Shown here: positions 1 to 7,987 of the stretch, piece by piece
Layout of the letters: each line of letters begins with the position of its first letter
Position numbering within the stretch: the first letter of the stretch is position 1
Source of the DNA: Seonamhaeicola algicola
GTDB lineage: Bacteria; Bacteroidota; Bacteroidia; Flavobacteriales; Flavobacteriaceae
Direction: 5' to 3'
Assembly: GCF_007997385.1 (NCBI RefSeq)
Contig: NZ_VOSC01000025.1
Location: 62,292-126,291, forward strand
DNA: 64,000 nt
The notes under the pieces: generated by a model
What the model saw: only the letters and a program-made list of their open reading frames with translations
Told to the model about the DNA's origin: nothing
Database searches by the model: none
Made by a program: the position numbers and the translations under genes

Positions 1-2
1 AG

Positions 3-1325
3 GCTAATAATATTAATAATATTCCGGTAAGGCAAACGGCTATTAAAGCCCTAAGTAATATGCCTAAGTGGCGCCAGCATTATTTAGCGGCATCTAGTTT
101 GGTAACCATTGAAACGCCTGCAAAAACAATAATTAGCTGGCTTAAAAATTATACATTGTTTTTACCTAACACTATGCGCTGGCTGCCATTGGTGTTTTCA
201 ATAATAACAGGTGTTTTATTGTTGGCAACTTTAGGGAGTTTTATTGCGCCGTCTATTATTGGGTATTGGTTATTTGTTGGTTTAGGTGTAACAGGTGTTT
301 ATGTTAAAAAAATTAATGAACTATCATTTAAAACAGATAAATTAAAATACACATTTAGGCAATACAGCGTGTTGTTAAAACATATTGAAGAGGCCGAATT
401 TAATTCAGAGCTTTTAAATGAAAAACAAGCACTTATAACGTCAGAGCATAAAAAAGCATCGGTAATTTTTAAAGAACTTTCAAAAGCCTTGGATGCTCTA
501 GATAATAGAAACAATATTATAGGCGCTATTTTTGGCAATGGTTACTTTTTAAACGATTTAAAAAATAGTTACAAAATTGAACAATGGATTAAAAATTACG
601 GTCATAAAGTTAATGATTGGTTTGAAGTTGTATCATTTTTTGATGCTTATATTTCATTAGGTAATTATGCCTTTAACCACCAACAATTTGTTTTCCCTAA
701 AATAACTAACGTACCCCAAGTTATTGAAGCTGAAAAATTAGGACATCCGTTACTAAATGCTTCAAAACGGATTGACAGTAATTTGCAAATTAATAATGAG
801 GAGTTTTTTATTGTAACGGGTGCAAATATGGCCGGTAAAAGTACTTTTTTGCGTACGGTATCACTGCACATTGTTATGGCCAATGTAGGTTTGCCAGTAT
901 GTGCAAAATCTAGTAACTATAATCCGGTAAAATTAATTACTAGCATGCGAACTACAGATTCTTTAACCGATGATAGTTCGTATTTCTTTTCAGAATTAAC
1001 CAGACTTAAATTTATTGTTGATACCATTAAAAATGAACCGTATTTTATAATTCTAGATGAAATTTTAAAAGGCACTAATAGTACTGATAAAGCTATTGGC
1101 TCTAAAAAATTTGTTGAAAAATTAGTAGCATCAAACGCTACTGGTATTATTGCTACACACGATTTAAGTTTATGTGCTATTGAAAATGAACTTAAAAATG
1201 TAAAAAACTACTACTTTGATGCAGAAATTATTAATGATGAACTTTACTTTGACTATAAACTAAAACAAGGTGTTTGCCAAAATATGAATGCATCCTTTTT
1301 ACTTAAGAAAATGGATATTGTATAA
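3..1325 (+). CDS. MutS-family membrane ATPase (5' end outside window)
   Basis: The frame is open through the left edge, so this is the C-terminal part of a longer protein; the first Met in view is at 60. Two hydrophobic stretches lie about residues 38-85 counted from that Met. Further on are the MutS domain V ATPase motifs: Walker A GANMAGKSTFLRT near residue 254, Walker B FIILDEILKGTNSTDK, and the ATHD switch histidine. MutS family members use this domain to hydrolyse ATP as dimers on DNA. The hydrophobic segments and the divergent region in front of the ATPase argue against canonical mismatch-repair MutS. Flavobacteria commonly carry such membrane-associated MutS-like proteins of unknown role. 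Family assignment is firm, function is not. Confidence 0.85.
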   Translation, partial: ANNINNIPVRQTAIKALSNMPKWRQHYLAASSLVTIETPAKTIISWLKNYTLFLPNTMRWLPLVFSIITGVLLLATLGSFIAPSIIGYWLFVGLGVTGVYVKKINELSFKTDKLKYTFRQYSVLLKHIEEAEFNSELLNEKQALITSEHKKASVIFKELSKALDALDNRNNIIGAIFGNGYFLNDLKNSYKIEQWIKNYGHKVNDWFEVVSFFDAYISLGNYAFNHQQFVFPKITNVPQVIEAEKLGHPLLNASKRIDSNLQINNEEFFIVTGANMAGKSTFLRTVSLHIVMANVGLPVCAKSSNYNPVKLITSMRTTDSLTDDSSYFFSELTRLKFIVDTIKNEPYFIILDEILKGTNSTDKAIGSKKFVEKLVASNATGIIATHDLSLCAIENELKNVKNYYFDAEIINDELYFDYKLKQGVCQNMNASFLLKKMDIV

Positions 1326-1411
1326 AATCAAGTAATCTAAAAAGTAAAACCATTAACCGATACATACAAGAGACTTTATCGATAAACGATAAAATGGATT
1401 ATAACAATCTA

Positions 1412-1419
1412 TAAATTTG
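1412..1419 (+). promoter_or_regulatory. Bacteroidota -7 element
   Basis: TAAATTTG matches the TAnnTTTG consensus. Transcription would begin near 1426, just upstream of the ATG at 1457, which supports that start over the in-frame TTG at 1430. Confidence 0.5.
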
Positions 1420-1456
1420 CTATAGTAAATTGTTTAATCCATTAAATATCAAAAGT

Positions 1457-1639
1457 ATGTCAATCTTCAACATATTACTTATATTACTAGTTTTCGTCAT
1501 CGTTTTTGGCGTATTATCATGTCACATATTAATAGTTTCTTACAAGTTAGATAAAGATTTATCTAGAGTAATTAATAATGCAAAGCACTATTTAGAAGAA
1601 GTTTCAGAAAGTAAAATACAACCTGAACATTTTATATAA
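1457..1639 (+). CDS. small single-pass membrane protein
   Basis: A 60-residue protein of unknown family. An N-terminal hydrophobic segment (about residues 3-27) is followed by a short charged tail ending in KIQPEHFI. The ATG at 1457 is preferred to the upstream TTG at 1430 because it lies about 30 bases after a TAnnTTTG promoter element. The neighbour 52 bases downstream has the same topology and a near-identical xPxEHF motif after its membrane segment, so the two are probably related and co-transcribed. This copy ends exactly at the shared motif, as if it were a shortened version. No function can be assigned. Confidence 0.55.
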   Translation: MSIFNILLILLVFVIVFGVLSCHILIVSYKLDKDLSRVINNAKHYLEEVSESKIQPEHFI

Positions 1640-1691
1640 ATAGAATAGCTAGCCAGTACTTCACCTAAATCTAACCTAAAAACTTTAAAGC

Positions 1692-2072
1692 ATGTTAATT
1701 ATAAAAATACTTTCAGTGGTTGTTGTGTTATACATTATTATAACACTATATTTTTTAATTCAATCATACAACATACAAAAAGATACAAATAGCTTAAAAA
1801 ATGCCCATAATGTAATGCCAAATACCTTTTTTAAAGAACAAGAATTACATAAAGACATTATTTCTCAAATAAAAATGCCCAAAGAGCACTTTGGTTTAAT
1901 GCAATGCCTAAAGACATTAGATTTTATTCAGGCCATGGAAAATTTCTATGATTGTGAACATAAACCTTGTAAAGAAGATGTTGAAAATAATTTAAGAGAA
2001 ATGCAAAAAATTAAATGTAAAATGAAAAGAAGAATTATTAAGCTTTTGAGAGGAAAGCGAAATTTGGTTTAA
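1692..2072 (+). CDS. small membrane protein with PxEHF motif
   Basis: A 126-residue protein of unknown family. Residues about 3-24 form one transmembrane helix; the rest is soluble, Lys-rich and contains IKMPKEHFGLMQ followed by a Cys-containing segment (YDCEHKPCKED) and a basic C-terminus. The PxEHF motif is shared with the 60-residue protein just upstream. A strong intrinsic terminator follows at 2093, closing a two-gene unit. It may act at the inner membrane with its basic tail in the cytoplasm, but this is inference from topology only. Confidence 0.6.
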   Translation: MLIIKILSVVVVLYIIITLYFLIQSYNIQKDTNSLKNAHNVMPNTFFKEQELHKDIISQIKMPKEHFGLMQCLKTLDFIQAMENFYDCEHKPCKEDVENNLREMQKIKCKMKRRIIKLLRGKRNLV

Positions 2073-2092
2073 TTTAAGGTTTAACCATTTGT

Positions 2093-2134
2093 AAAAGTAA
2101 CGTTTAAAAATCCAACCTAAACGTTACTTTTTTT
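2093..2134 (+). terminator. intrinsic terminator
   Basis: A perfect stem of about 13 bp (AAAGTAACGTTTA with TAAACGTTACTTT), an 11-base loop and a run of Ts directly after. It closes the two-gene membrane-protein unit. Confidence 0.85.
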
Positions 2135-2185
2135 GTTTATGTAACTTTTTTATAAGGAATGTGTCTTAAATAAAAATAACATACA

Positions 2186-2671
2186 ATGAATATAAAATAT
2201 TTAATATTAGTACTAATTTTTGGACTTTTTAGTGTTGCCCTTAATGCCCAAAACACTCATGTAAAAAATGCTAACTACACGTTAAAAGGCAGTAAAATTT
2301 ATAAAGATGGTAAAGATGTAACAACAACTTTAACTGAAGCTGAACAAGAAATTATAAAAAAATCATTACAAGAAGAAAAAGACGAAACTAAAGCTAAACT
2401 AAAGCAACAGAAAGATTTAAAGAAGGCTGAAAAAGAAATAAAGAAAGAAACACAAAAACGAAAAAAAGCAGCTAAGGCATTAAAACGAAAAGAAACTATA
2501 CAGGCTAATTACAATAAAGCAAAAAATAATTTAGAAAAAACACAAGCTAAGTTTGAACGCTTAAAAGCAAAAGGAAAGCTATCTCCAATTAAAGAAATTC
2601 AATATGAGCATAAGCTAGAAAAACTTAATGAAAAGTTTATTAAAGCCGAAAAAAAGCTAAAATCTATTTAA
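2186..2671 (+). CDS. exported Lys-rich coiled-coil protein
   Basis: A 161-residue protein with a cleavable signal peptide (hydrophobic residues 4-20, likely cleaved after LNA). The mature part begins with a short region (YTLKGSKIYKDGKDVTT) and then becomes an almost continuous charged helix, very rich in Lys and Glu, from about residue 55 to the end. It resembles small periplasmic helical proteins common in Flavobacteria. No catalytic motif and no recognisable family. It has its own upstream gap and sits between a terminator and the nitrilase-family gene. Confidence 0.6.
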   Translation: MNIKYLILVLIFGLFSVALNAQNTHVKNANYTLKGSKIYKDGKDVTTTLTEAEQEIIKKSLQEEKDETKAKLKQQKDLKKAEKEIKKETQKRKKAAKALKRKETIQANYNKAKNNLEKTQAKFERLKAKGKLSPIKEIQYEHKLEKLNEKFIKAEKKLKSI

Positions 2672-2685
2672 GCGTAAACTTTGTT

Positions 2686-2693
2686 TATGTTTG
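2686..2693 (+). promoter_or_regulatory. Bacteroidota -7 element
   Basis: TATGTTTG matches TAnnTTTG and lies 31 bases before the ATG of the nitrilase-family gene. Confidence 0.45.
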
Positions 2694-2724
2694 GTTTTGC
2701 TGTTTAAAATAAGTAATTTTCAAT

Positions 2725-3507
2725 ATGCAAAACGAACTAAATATAGCATTAATTCAAACCGATTTAGTTTGGGAAAACCCCGAGCAAAATCGGTTTAATT
2801 TTTACAATCAAATAAAAGCCATATCAAGTAGTGTAGATGTTGTTTTATTACCCGAAATGTTTACAACAGGTTTTACAATGAATGCCAAAGCTGTTGCCGA
2901 AACCATGCAAGGTAAAACAGTAAATTGGATGGCGAATACTGCAAAAAAATACCAAGTTGCTATTGTAGGTAGCGTAGTTATTACAGAAAACAACAACTTT
3001 TATAACAGATTAATTTTTGTTGAACCTAACGGGAAATTACACAGCTACAACAAACGTCATACATTTACGTTAGCTGGTGAAAATAAAGTATACACCAAAG
3101 GAATTAAGCAGCTTATTGTTAATTATAAAGGTTGGAAATTTTGTCCTTTAGTTTGTTATGATTTACGGTTTCCTGTTTGGGCAAGAAATATAGCTGATTA
3201 TGATGTGCTTTTATATGTTGCCAATTGGCCAGAAAAACGTATTACTGCTTGGAATACGCTTTTAAAAGCGCGTGCTATTGAAAATATGAGCTATTGTATT
3301 GGCGTAAATAGAGTTGGTGTTGATGGTTTGGGTATAGAATACTCAGGAAACTCTGCAGTTTATGATGTTTTAGGTACTAAAATTACAAACATACAGCCAA
3401 ATAAAACACAGGTTGAAGTTGTTACACTACAAAAACAACATATTTTTGAATATAGAAATAAGTTACGCTTCCTGGATGATAAAGATGCTTTTAGTCTAAA
3501 AATTTAA
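2725..3507 (+). CDS. nitrilase-family amidohydrolase (YafV/Nit2 type)
   Basis: A 260-residue carbon-nitrogen hydrolase. The catalytic triad is visible: Glu in LLPEMFTTGF (about residue 44), Lys in YNKRHTF, and the nucleophilic Cys in LVCYDLRFPVW. The length and the CYDLRFP motif fit the YafV/Nit2 branch, which includes omega-amidases that hydrolyse alpha-ketoglutaramate or alpha-ketosuccinamate to the keto acid and ammonia. The exact substrate cannot be read from sequence. No signal peptide, so it is cytoplasmic. Its 3' end overlaps the convergent Ig-like lipoprotein gene by 17 bases. Confidence 0.88.
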   Translation: MQNELNIALIQTDLVWENPEQNRFNFYNQIKAISSSVDVVLLPEMFTTGFTMNAKAVAETMQGKTVNWMANTAKKYQVAIVGSVVITENNNFYNRLIFVEPNGKLHSYNKRHTFTLAGENKVYTKGIKQLIVNYKGWKFCPLVCYDLRFPVWARNIADYDVLLYVANWPEKRITAWNTLLKARAIENMSYCIGVNRVGVDGLGIEYSGNSAVYDVLGTKITNIQPNKTQVEVVTLQKQHIFEYRNKLRFLDDKDAFSLKI

Positions 3508-5107
3508 GTGTTTGTATTAATCCCCAATTGGCTCTTATTTCTTCATCATTATCAAAAATAAAGTGGCTTACGTGTTCTGGTTGTATCTTTTTTAAATAAT
3601 TACCAGAGTCGTATTTTTTGTTACCATTAGCATCATGTATGGCTCTAACATAATATTTTCCGGGTGTAACGTTTAAAACGTCTACTTCTTGTTGTTTTTC
3701 AACGTAAGTTTCAAATTTAACATCGCCTTTATCATTAGTTAACTGCAGTATTAGTGGGTATTTAGCATTAACTAGTGTAAAACGAGCGTAACCATAATCA
3801 GATTCTTTTCTGGTGCTAACTTGGTAGTTTAAAGTATCAGTATTAAAAGTGCCATAAAAATCTTCAAAAGCTTCGGGTTTTATTTCAAAGTTATATTTGT
3901 TTTCGTATGTTTTATTGAATTTGAAAACATAAGCGTTGTTAATAGTATCAAAAACCGTTGTAAAGTTTACTTTGGTTGAATCTTTGTCTATTAGTGTAAC
4001 TTTTTCAACATCAAAATAGGTAAGCGGTGTTGTGCCAGAAATTTTAAAATCTTCATTTAAAGAAATAGAACTTGTAGGGTTAGCGTTAAGTGTTAATGAG
4101 TCGCGTTCTTGTACGCTAATTCTAGCTGTAAAAGCTTTTTCGTAATTGGTATTTGTTACGTTAAACAATAGCGAGTCTGCTTCTAACCTTGGTTTGTACC
4201 AATAATAAAGTGTATCTGTTTCTTGGTCTTTGGTAATTTTATATTTAAAATCTTCAGGTGTTTCAGACTGTATGTTTATTTTCATGTTTTTATAATCTCC
4301 TTCATAACCAAAAGCAATTTTTTCACCAGAAATAAGCTTTGGGTTTACAGCTTTAAAATCTAGTGCTTCTTTAAAAAGTTTTAATGTGTAAGTAGTGTCT
4401 GTAGGAACATTTATAAATGTTTTATGAAATGCAATTTGATCTGTTTTTTGCTGAAATTTATTATCGCCATTATTATCTTTTAAAGCCATAAGCATGTATT
4501 TGCCAGCTTTAATGTTTTCAATAGAAAATGTGGTAAGGCTATCAAGTGTGTTGGTTATATATTTTGGTACTTCTTTATAAACAATAGAGTCTGTAAATGT
4601 AGAGTCTACTTCATATAAAGCAACATTTACAAAGGTTTCAGGCGCTCTGTTATAAGCATCAATTATATTACCTTGTACTTTTAACGAATCTATATAATCT
4701 CCGGTAGAAAACACATATCTGTAGTAAGGGTAGGGGTTTCCTTCGTTATTATCTACAATACTATTTCCAAAATTAAAAGCATAGGTAGTGTTTGGTAAAA
4801 GTGTATCAATAATTTTAATTTTTATTGATTTGCTAGCACCACTCATGGGTCTAATTTCTGGTTGGTATTTCATTGGAGGCGAAATAATGAGTTGCTTTTC
4901 AATATTTTTAATTTTTATGTACTCATCAAATTCAACTTCAATTTCGTTTCCTTTAAAATTTGTAGAATAGTTTTCAGGTGAAGATTTTTCAATTTTTGGA
5001 GGGTCTTCATCTTTTGGGCCGCCATCGGGTGTGCCGCGGTTAGCGCAATTAATTAAAAGTGTTCCAAAAAAAACTAATAAAACAATGTTTGAAAGGGTTT
5101 TAGTCAT
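3491..5107 (-). CDS. Ig-like domain lipoprotein
   Basis: A 538-residue exported lipoprotein. After a hydrophobic N-terminus, the lipobox LLINC places Cys near residue 21, followed by RGTPDGGPKDEDPPKIE. The next ~100 residues (SSPENYSTNF...FDEYIKIKN) look like a bacterial Ig-like (Big_5/SbsA type) domain; the rest is beta-rich with a Ca-loop-like DANGNKKYDSG near the end. The start is set at 5107 because a TAnnTTTG element on the minus strand at 5126-5133 covers the alternative upstream Met. This family is widespread in Bacteroidota and is probably a surface or periplasmic structural protein. It is the last gene of the minus-strand run after comF. Confidence 0.75.
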   Translation of the reverse strand: MTKTLSNIVLLVFFGTLLINCANRGTPDGGPKDEDPPKIEKSSPENYSTNFKGNEIEVEFDEYIKIKNIEKQLIISPPMKYQPEIRPMSGASKSIKIKIIDTLLPNTTYAFNFGNSIVDNNEGNPYPYYRYVFSTGDYIDSLKVQGNIIDAYNRAPETFVNVALYEVDSTFTDSIVYKEVPKYITNTLDSLTTFSIENIKAGKYMLMALKDNNGDNKFQQKTDQIAFHKTFINVPTDTTYTLKLFKEALDFKAVNPKLISGEKIAFGYEGDYKNMKINIQSETPEDFKYKITKDQETDTLYYWYKPRLEADSLLFNVTNTNYEKAFTARISVQERDSLTLNANPTSSISLNEDFKISGTTPLTYFDVEKVTLIDKDSTKVNFTTVFDTINNAYVFKFNKTYENKYNFEIKPEAFEDFYGTFNTDTLNYQVSTRKESDYGYARFTLVNAKYPLILQLTNDKGDVKFETYVEKQQEVDVLNVTPGKYYVRAIHDANGNKKYDSGNYLKKIQPEHVSHFIFDNDEEIRANWGLIQTLKFLD

Positions 5108-5125
5108 TACCAACTTAATTTTGCA

Positions 5126-5133
5126 CAAACCTA
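5126..5133 (-). promoter_or_regulatory. Bacteroidota -7 element (minus strand)
   Basis: Reads TAGGTTTG on the minus strand, 18 bases before the start at 5107. It gives the Ig-like lipoprotein its own promoter and rules out the Met at 5128. Confidence 0.5.
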
Positions 5134-5160
5134 CATAAAATTAGAAATATAACGTGCAAA

Positions 5161-5841
5161 TTATGGTACTATTGCCATGGTGGCAATGCTAATTTTTATG
5201 TTTTTGGCTTGTTGCAATACCGTAGCACATGCCTCTAAAGTAGCGCCAGTTGTAATAATATCGTCAACTAATAAAATGTGCTTATTTTCAATATTTTGCA
5301 TGTTTTTTAATGCAAAAAGTTCGTTTGTGTTTTTCCAGCGGGCTATACGTGTTTTATTGGTTTGTGAAGTGGTATTTGTAATTTTTACCAGTACATTATC
5401 TATAAAACAAGCGTTTAAAGCCAGTGCCAGTTGTTGTCCAAATTTAGTAACTTGATTGTAACCGCGTTTTTTAAGTTTCTTTTTATGCAACGGTACAGGT
5501 ATTACACAATCAATGTTTTTATAATCATTTATGGTTTTAAGCTCATTACCTAGCCAATTGCCAAGTGTAAAGCCAATATTTTCATAGCCTTTATATTTTA
5601 AACCATGTATAAGTCTTTGTACGTTGCTCTTTTTTTCAAACCTAAAAAGAGCGGTTCCTAATTCAATTTTTACACGGCCATAAAGTACTTTTTTTACACT
5701 GTTATTATTATCAAAATGAAAGTTTGTAACGGGTAAATCGTGCCGGCAATCAACGCAAATAACACTTTGGTTATCTTGCAGTAAGTTATGGCATGCATAA
5801 CAAACCTTTGGAAAAAATAAGTTTACTACATTGGTTAGCAT
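5161..5841 (-). CDS. comF: ComF-family phosphoribosyltransferase-like protein
   Basis: A 226-residue ComF homologue. The N-terminus has two Cys pairs (CYACHNLL and CVDCRHDL, a likely zinc site), followed by the ComF-specific VIPVPLHKKKLKKRGYNQ and the PRPP-binding loop LLVDDIITTGATLE. In naturally competent bacteria ComF takes part in DNA uptake; in Bacteroidota its role is not established. It begins 17 bases after the cytochrome-domain membrane protein gene, so the two may be co-transcribed, although the functions look unrelated. Confidence 0.88.
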   Translation of the reverse strand: MLTNVVNLFFPKVCYACHNLLQDNQSVICVDCRHDLPVTNFHFDNNNSVKKVLYGRVKIELGTALFRFEKKSNVQRLIHGLKYKGYENIGFTLGNWLGNELKTINDYKNIDCVIPVPLHKKKLKKRGYNQVTKFGQQLALALNACFIDNVLVKITNTTSQTNKTRIARWKNTNELFALKNMQNIENKHILLVDDIITTGATLEACATVLQQAKNIKISIATMAIVP

Positions 5842-5858
5842 TAATTTTTTTTATAAAC

Positions 5859-7985
5859 TTAATAAAAAAACAGCTGATCTACGTGCATTTTTATTCCATT
5901 GGGTTGTGCTACTATTTTGTAATATTGGTATTTACCATTAGGAACTTTTAAAGAAATATTTTTTATATCTTCTAAGTTTTTTGTGTTTTCGTAGTTTTTT
6001 CTTTGTGCAAGTTTCCATTGTTGCTTATCATTAGAGATCCATAATTCAACATATTTTACAGGACAATGTTTAATTCTATTTTGATAAAAGGAATATCCTA
6101 CACTAAGAATAACTTCGTTAATGTTTGGTGTTTCAGTTTTACCAAAATCAGCTATAGCTATTAACGGTTTTTCTTGAAAACCCGCCCAAAATTTAGACAC
6201 ATCAACCTTATTATTATTCATAACCACATTGTCTAACAAAATTCTTTTTGCAGAACCCGTATATTCTCCTAAAATACCTTCGTATTCTAGCTCAAAAGCT
6301 TTAGGAACAAAACCTTTGTCTAGAAACGTAAAACTTTTAACACTGCTGGGTTTCCATCCGTTTTTATAAGCAATAGTTTTTATGGTTTTAAATTTTTTAC
6401 CGTCTAGCATTACTTTTAAATCTGAATTAAGTAAGGTAGAGCTACTATCGGGCTTATCTCCATTATCGGTGTAGTGTATTTTAACACCATTCATTTTATG
6501 CCAAATTTTTACTCTATCTCCAGAGTTTATAACATTAATATTTCCTTCAAGAATAGGAGGTGTAAGGTTTGCCAGCGTATTAGTATCTGAAACATAGCCT
6601 TTATAAAATGTAACCAAAGGAAGTTCTTTTTCAAAAACAGCTAAATCATTGGATGTTATAGGTGTATTCCATAGAAAAACTTCTTTAAGGTTTTTAAAGT
6701 TTTTTAATATGCTTAAAACTGAAGCATTTACTTTGGTACTAGACAATGAGATAGATTGAAGTTTTAAACAAGTTTTAAGCGCCTGTAAATCATTGTTTTT
6801 TACATCAGTACCATTTAAAATTAAGTGCTCTAAATTATTAAGTGTGCCAATAAATTCTAAGGCTTTATTGTCTACAGGTAGTTTTGCAACGTTAAGAAAC
6901 ACTATTTGTTCCTTAATTTCAGATAAATCAGTTAAAAGTTTTAAACTATAAGTTGATTCTCCATATATGGATACATCTATAGCAGGCGAATTTGAAGATT
7001 TTTGTATTACTGTTCTGTAAGGGCTACTGTTTAATGATTCAACAAGTTTTGCATCAGCAAATTCAAACGTATATTTTGGTATTGTAGAAGCTTTTTGTTT
7101 TTGCCATTTTTTCTCAATAAGTTTTTTTAAAGGAGCTTCTGGTTTTAATTGAGCAAAAGAAATGGTGTTATTCGCGCCTTGAAGAATCCAAGTTTCTAAT
7201 AATTCTATTTCTAAAGGCGTTAATTGAGGTTTGCCTTCAGGAGGCATATGTTCCTTATCATTTATAGGTAATTGTGCGCGTTGCATGAACTGGCTGTTTT
7301 CTGGTTTATGAGCTACCCAGAGTGGGCCATTTTTGCCGCCTTTTGTAATGCCTTCAATTGTACTTAAATCTAATGCGCCTTTACGTTTTTCAGGGTTATG
7401 ACAACTCACACATTTTGCGTTTAAAATGGGTTTTATATATGCTGAATATACAGGTGTGCTTTCATCTATTTTTTTAGTTTTAGCAGCTAATAATGGTTCA
7501 GTTATAAAGTTTTTGCCATGAGTTAAACCAGCTCCGTAATGACCAACTAAAACAATGCCTATTAACCCAATATATAGCAAAGTTTGATATACTATTTTTT
7601 GTTTGCGAAGTAATACTAAACTATAAATTAAAAAACATAATACAATACCAGCCCATTTATGTAAGTTCATTAATTGAGATTCATAACCTTCAAGTGATAG
7701 TAAAAAGCCCATTAAAGTAGCTAATGCAGTAGTTATAGCAGTTATTAATAAAAGGAATAAATTAATTTTATTAAAAGCATGCTCATCAAGTTGTTTTTTT
7801 AATGTGTTTAGTAATGCTAACAAAACAACAAAGGCCACAGGGAAATGGAGTAAAATAGGGTGCATTCTTCCTAAAGGTTGTAGCCAAAACGGAACTTTAA
7901 CAGAGGTTTCAAAAACTATTAAAAATAATAATAAACAGTGAAGAAACAACAATGCGTTTAAAGCAAAAGATGTGATTTTTTTCAT
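5859..7985 (-). CDS. DUF2231 membrane / c-type cytochrome / LRR protein
   Basis: A 708-residue multi-domain protein. Residues 1-150 contain four to five membrane helices with the LHFPVAF and LHKWAG histidine motifs of DUF2231. A planctomycete-type cytochrome (PSC1) domain follows, with heme motif CVSCH at 192-196 and a likely distal Met in EHMPPEG. Residues about 370-470 are leucine-rich repeats; about 495-565 resemble a chitobiase/hexosaminidase C-terminal Ig-like fold (VKIHYTDNGDKP); the C-terminus is beta-rich, discoidin-like. It is the last of four tightly packed genes below the HTCS regulator (2 bases after the DUF1501 gene). It probably anchors a periplasmic redox or surface complex; the substrate is unknown. 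Confidence 0.75.
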   Translation of the reverse strand: MKKITSFALNALLFLHCLLLFLIVFETSVKVPFWLQPLGRMHPILLHFPVAFVVLLALLNTLKKQLDEHAFNKINLFLLLITAITTALATLMGFLLSLEGYESQLMNLHKWAGIVLCFLIYSLVLLRKQKIVYQTLLYIGLIGIVLVGHYGAGLTHGKNFITEPLLAAKTKKIDESTPVYSAYIKPILNAKCVSCHNPEKRKGALDLSTIEGITKGGKNGPLWVAHKPENSQFMQRAQLPINDKEHMPPEGKPQLTPLEIELLETWILQGANNTISFAQLKPEAPLKKLIEKKWQKQKASTIPKYTFEFADAKLVESLNSSPYRTVIQKSSNSPAIDVSIYGESTYSLKLLTDLSEIKEQIVFLNVAKLPVDNKALEFIGTLNNLEHLILNGTDVKNNDLQALKTCLKLQSISLSSTKVNASVLSILKNFKNLKEVFLWNTPITSNDLAVFEKELPLVTFYKGYVSDTNTLANLTPPILEGNINVINSGDRVKIWHKMNGVKIHYTDNGDKPDSSSTLLNSDLKVMLDGKKFKTIKTIAYKNGWKPSSVKSFTFLDKGFVPKAFELEYEGILGEYTGSAKRILLDNVVMNNNKVDVSKFWAGFQEKPLIAIADFGKTETPNINEVILSVGYSFYQNRIKHCPVKYVELWISNDKQQWKLAQRKNYENTKNLEDIKNISLKVPNGKYQYYKIVAQPNGIKMHVDQLFFY

Positions 7986-7987
7986 GG

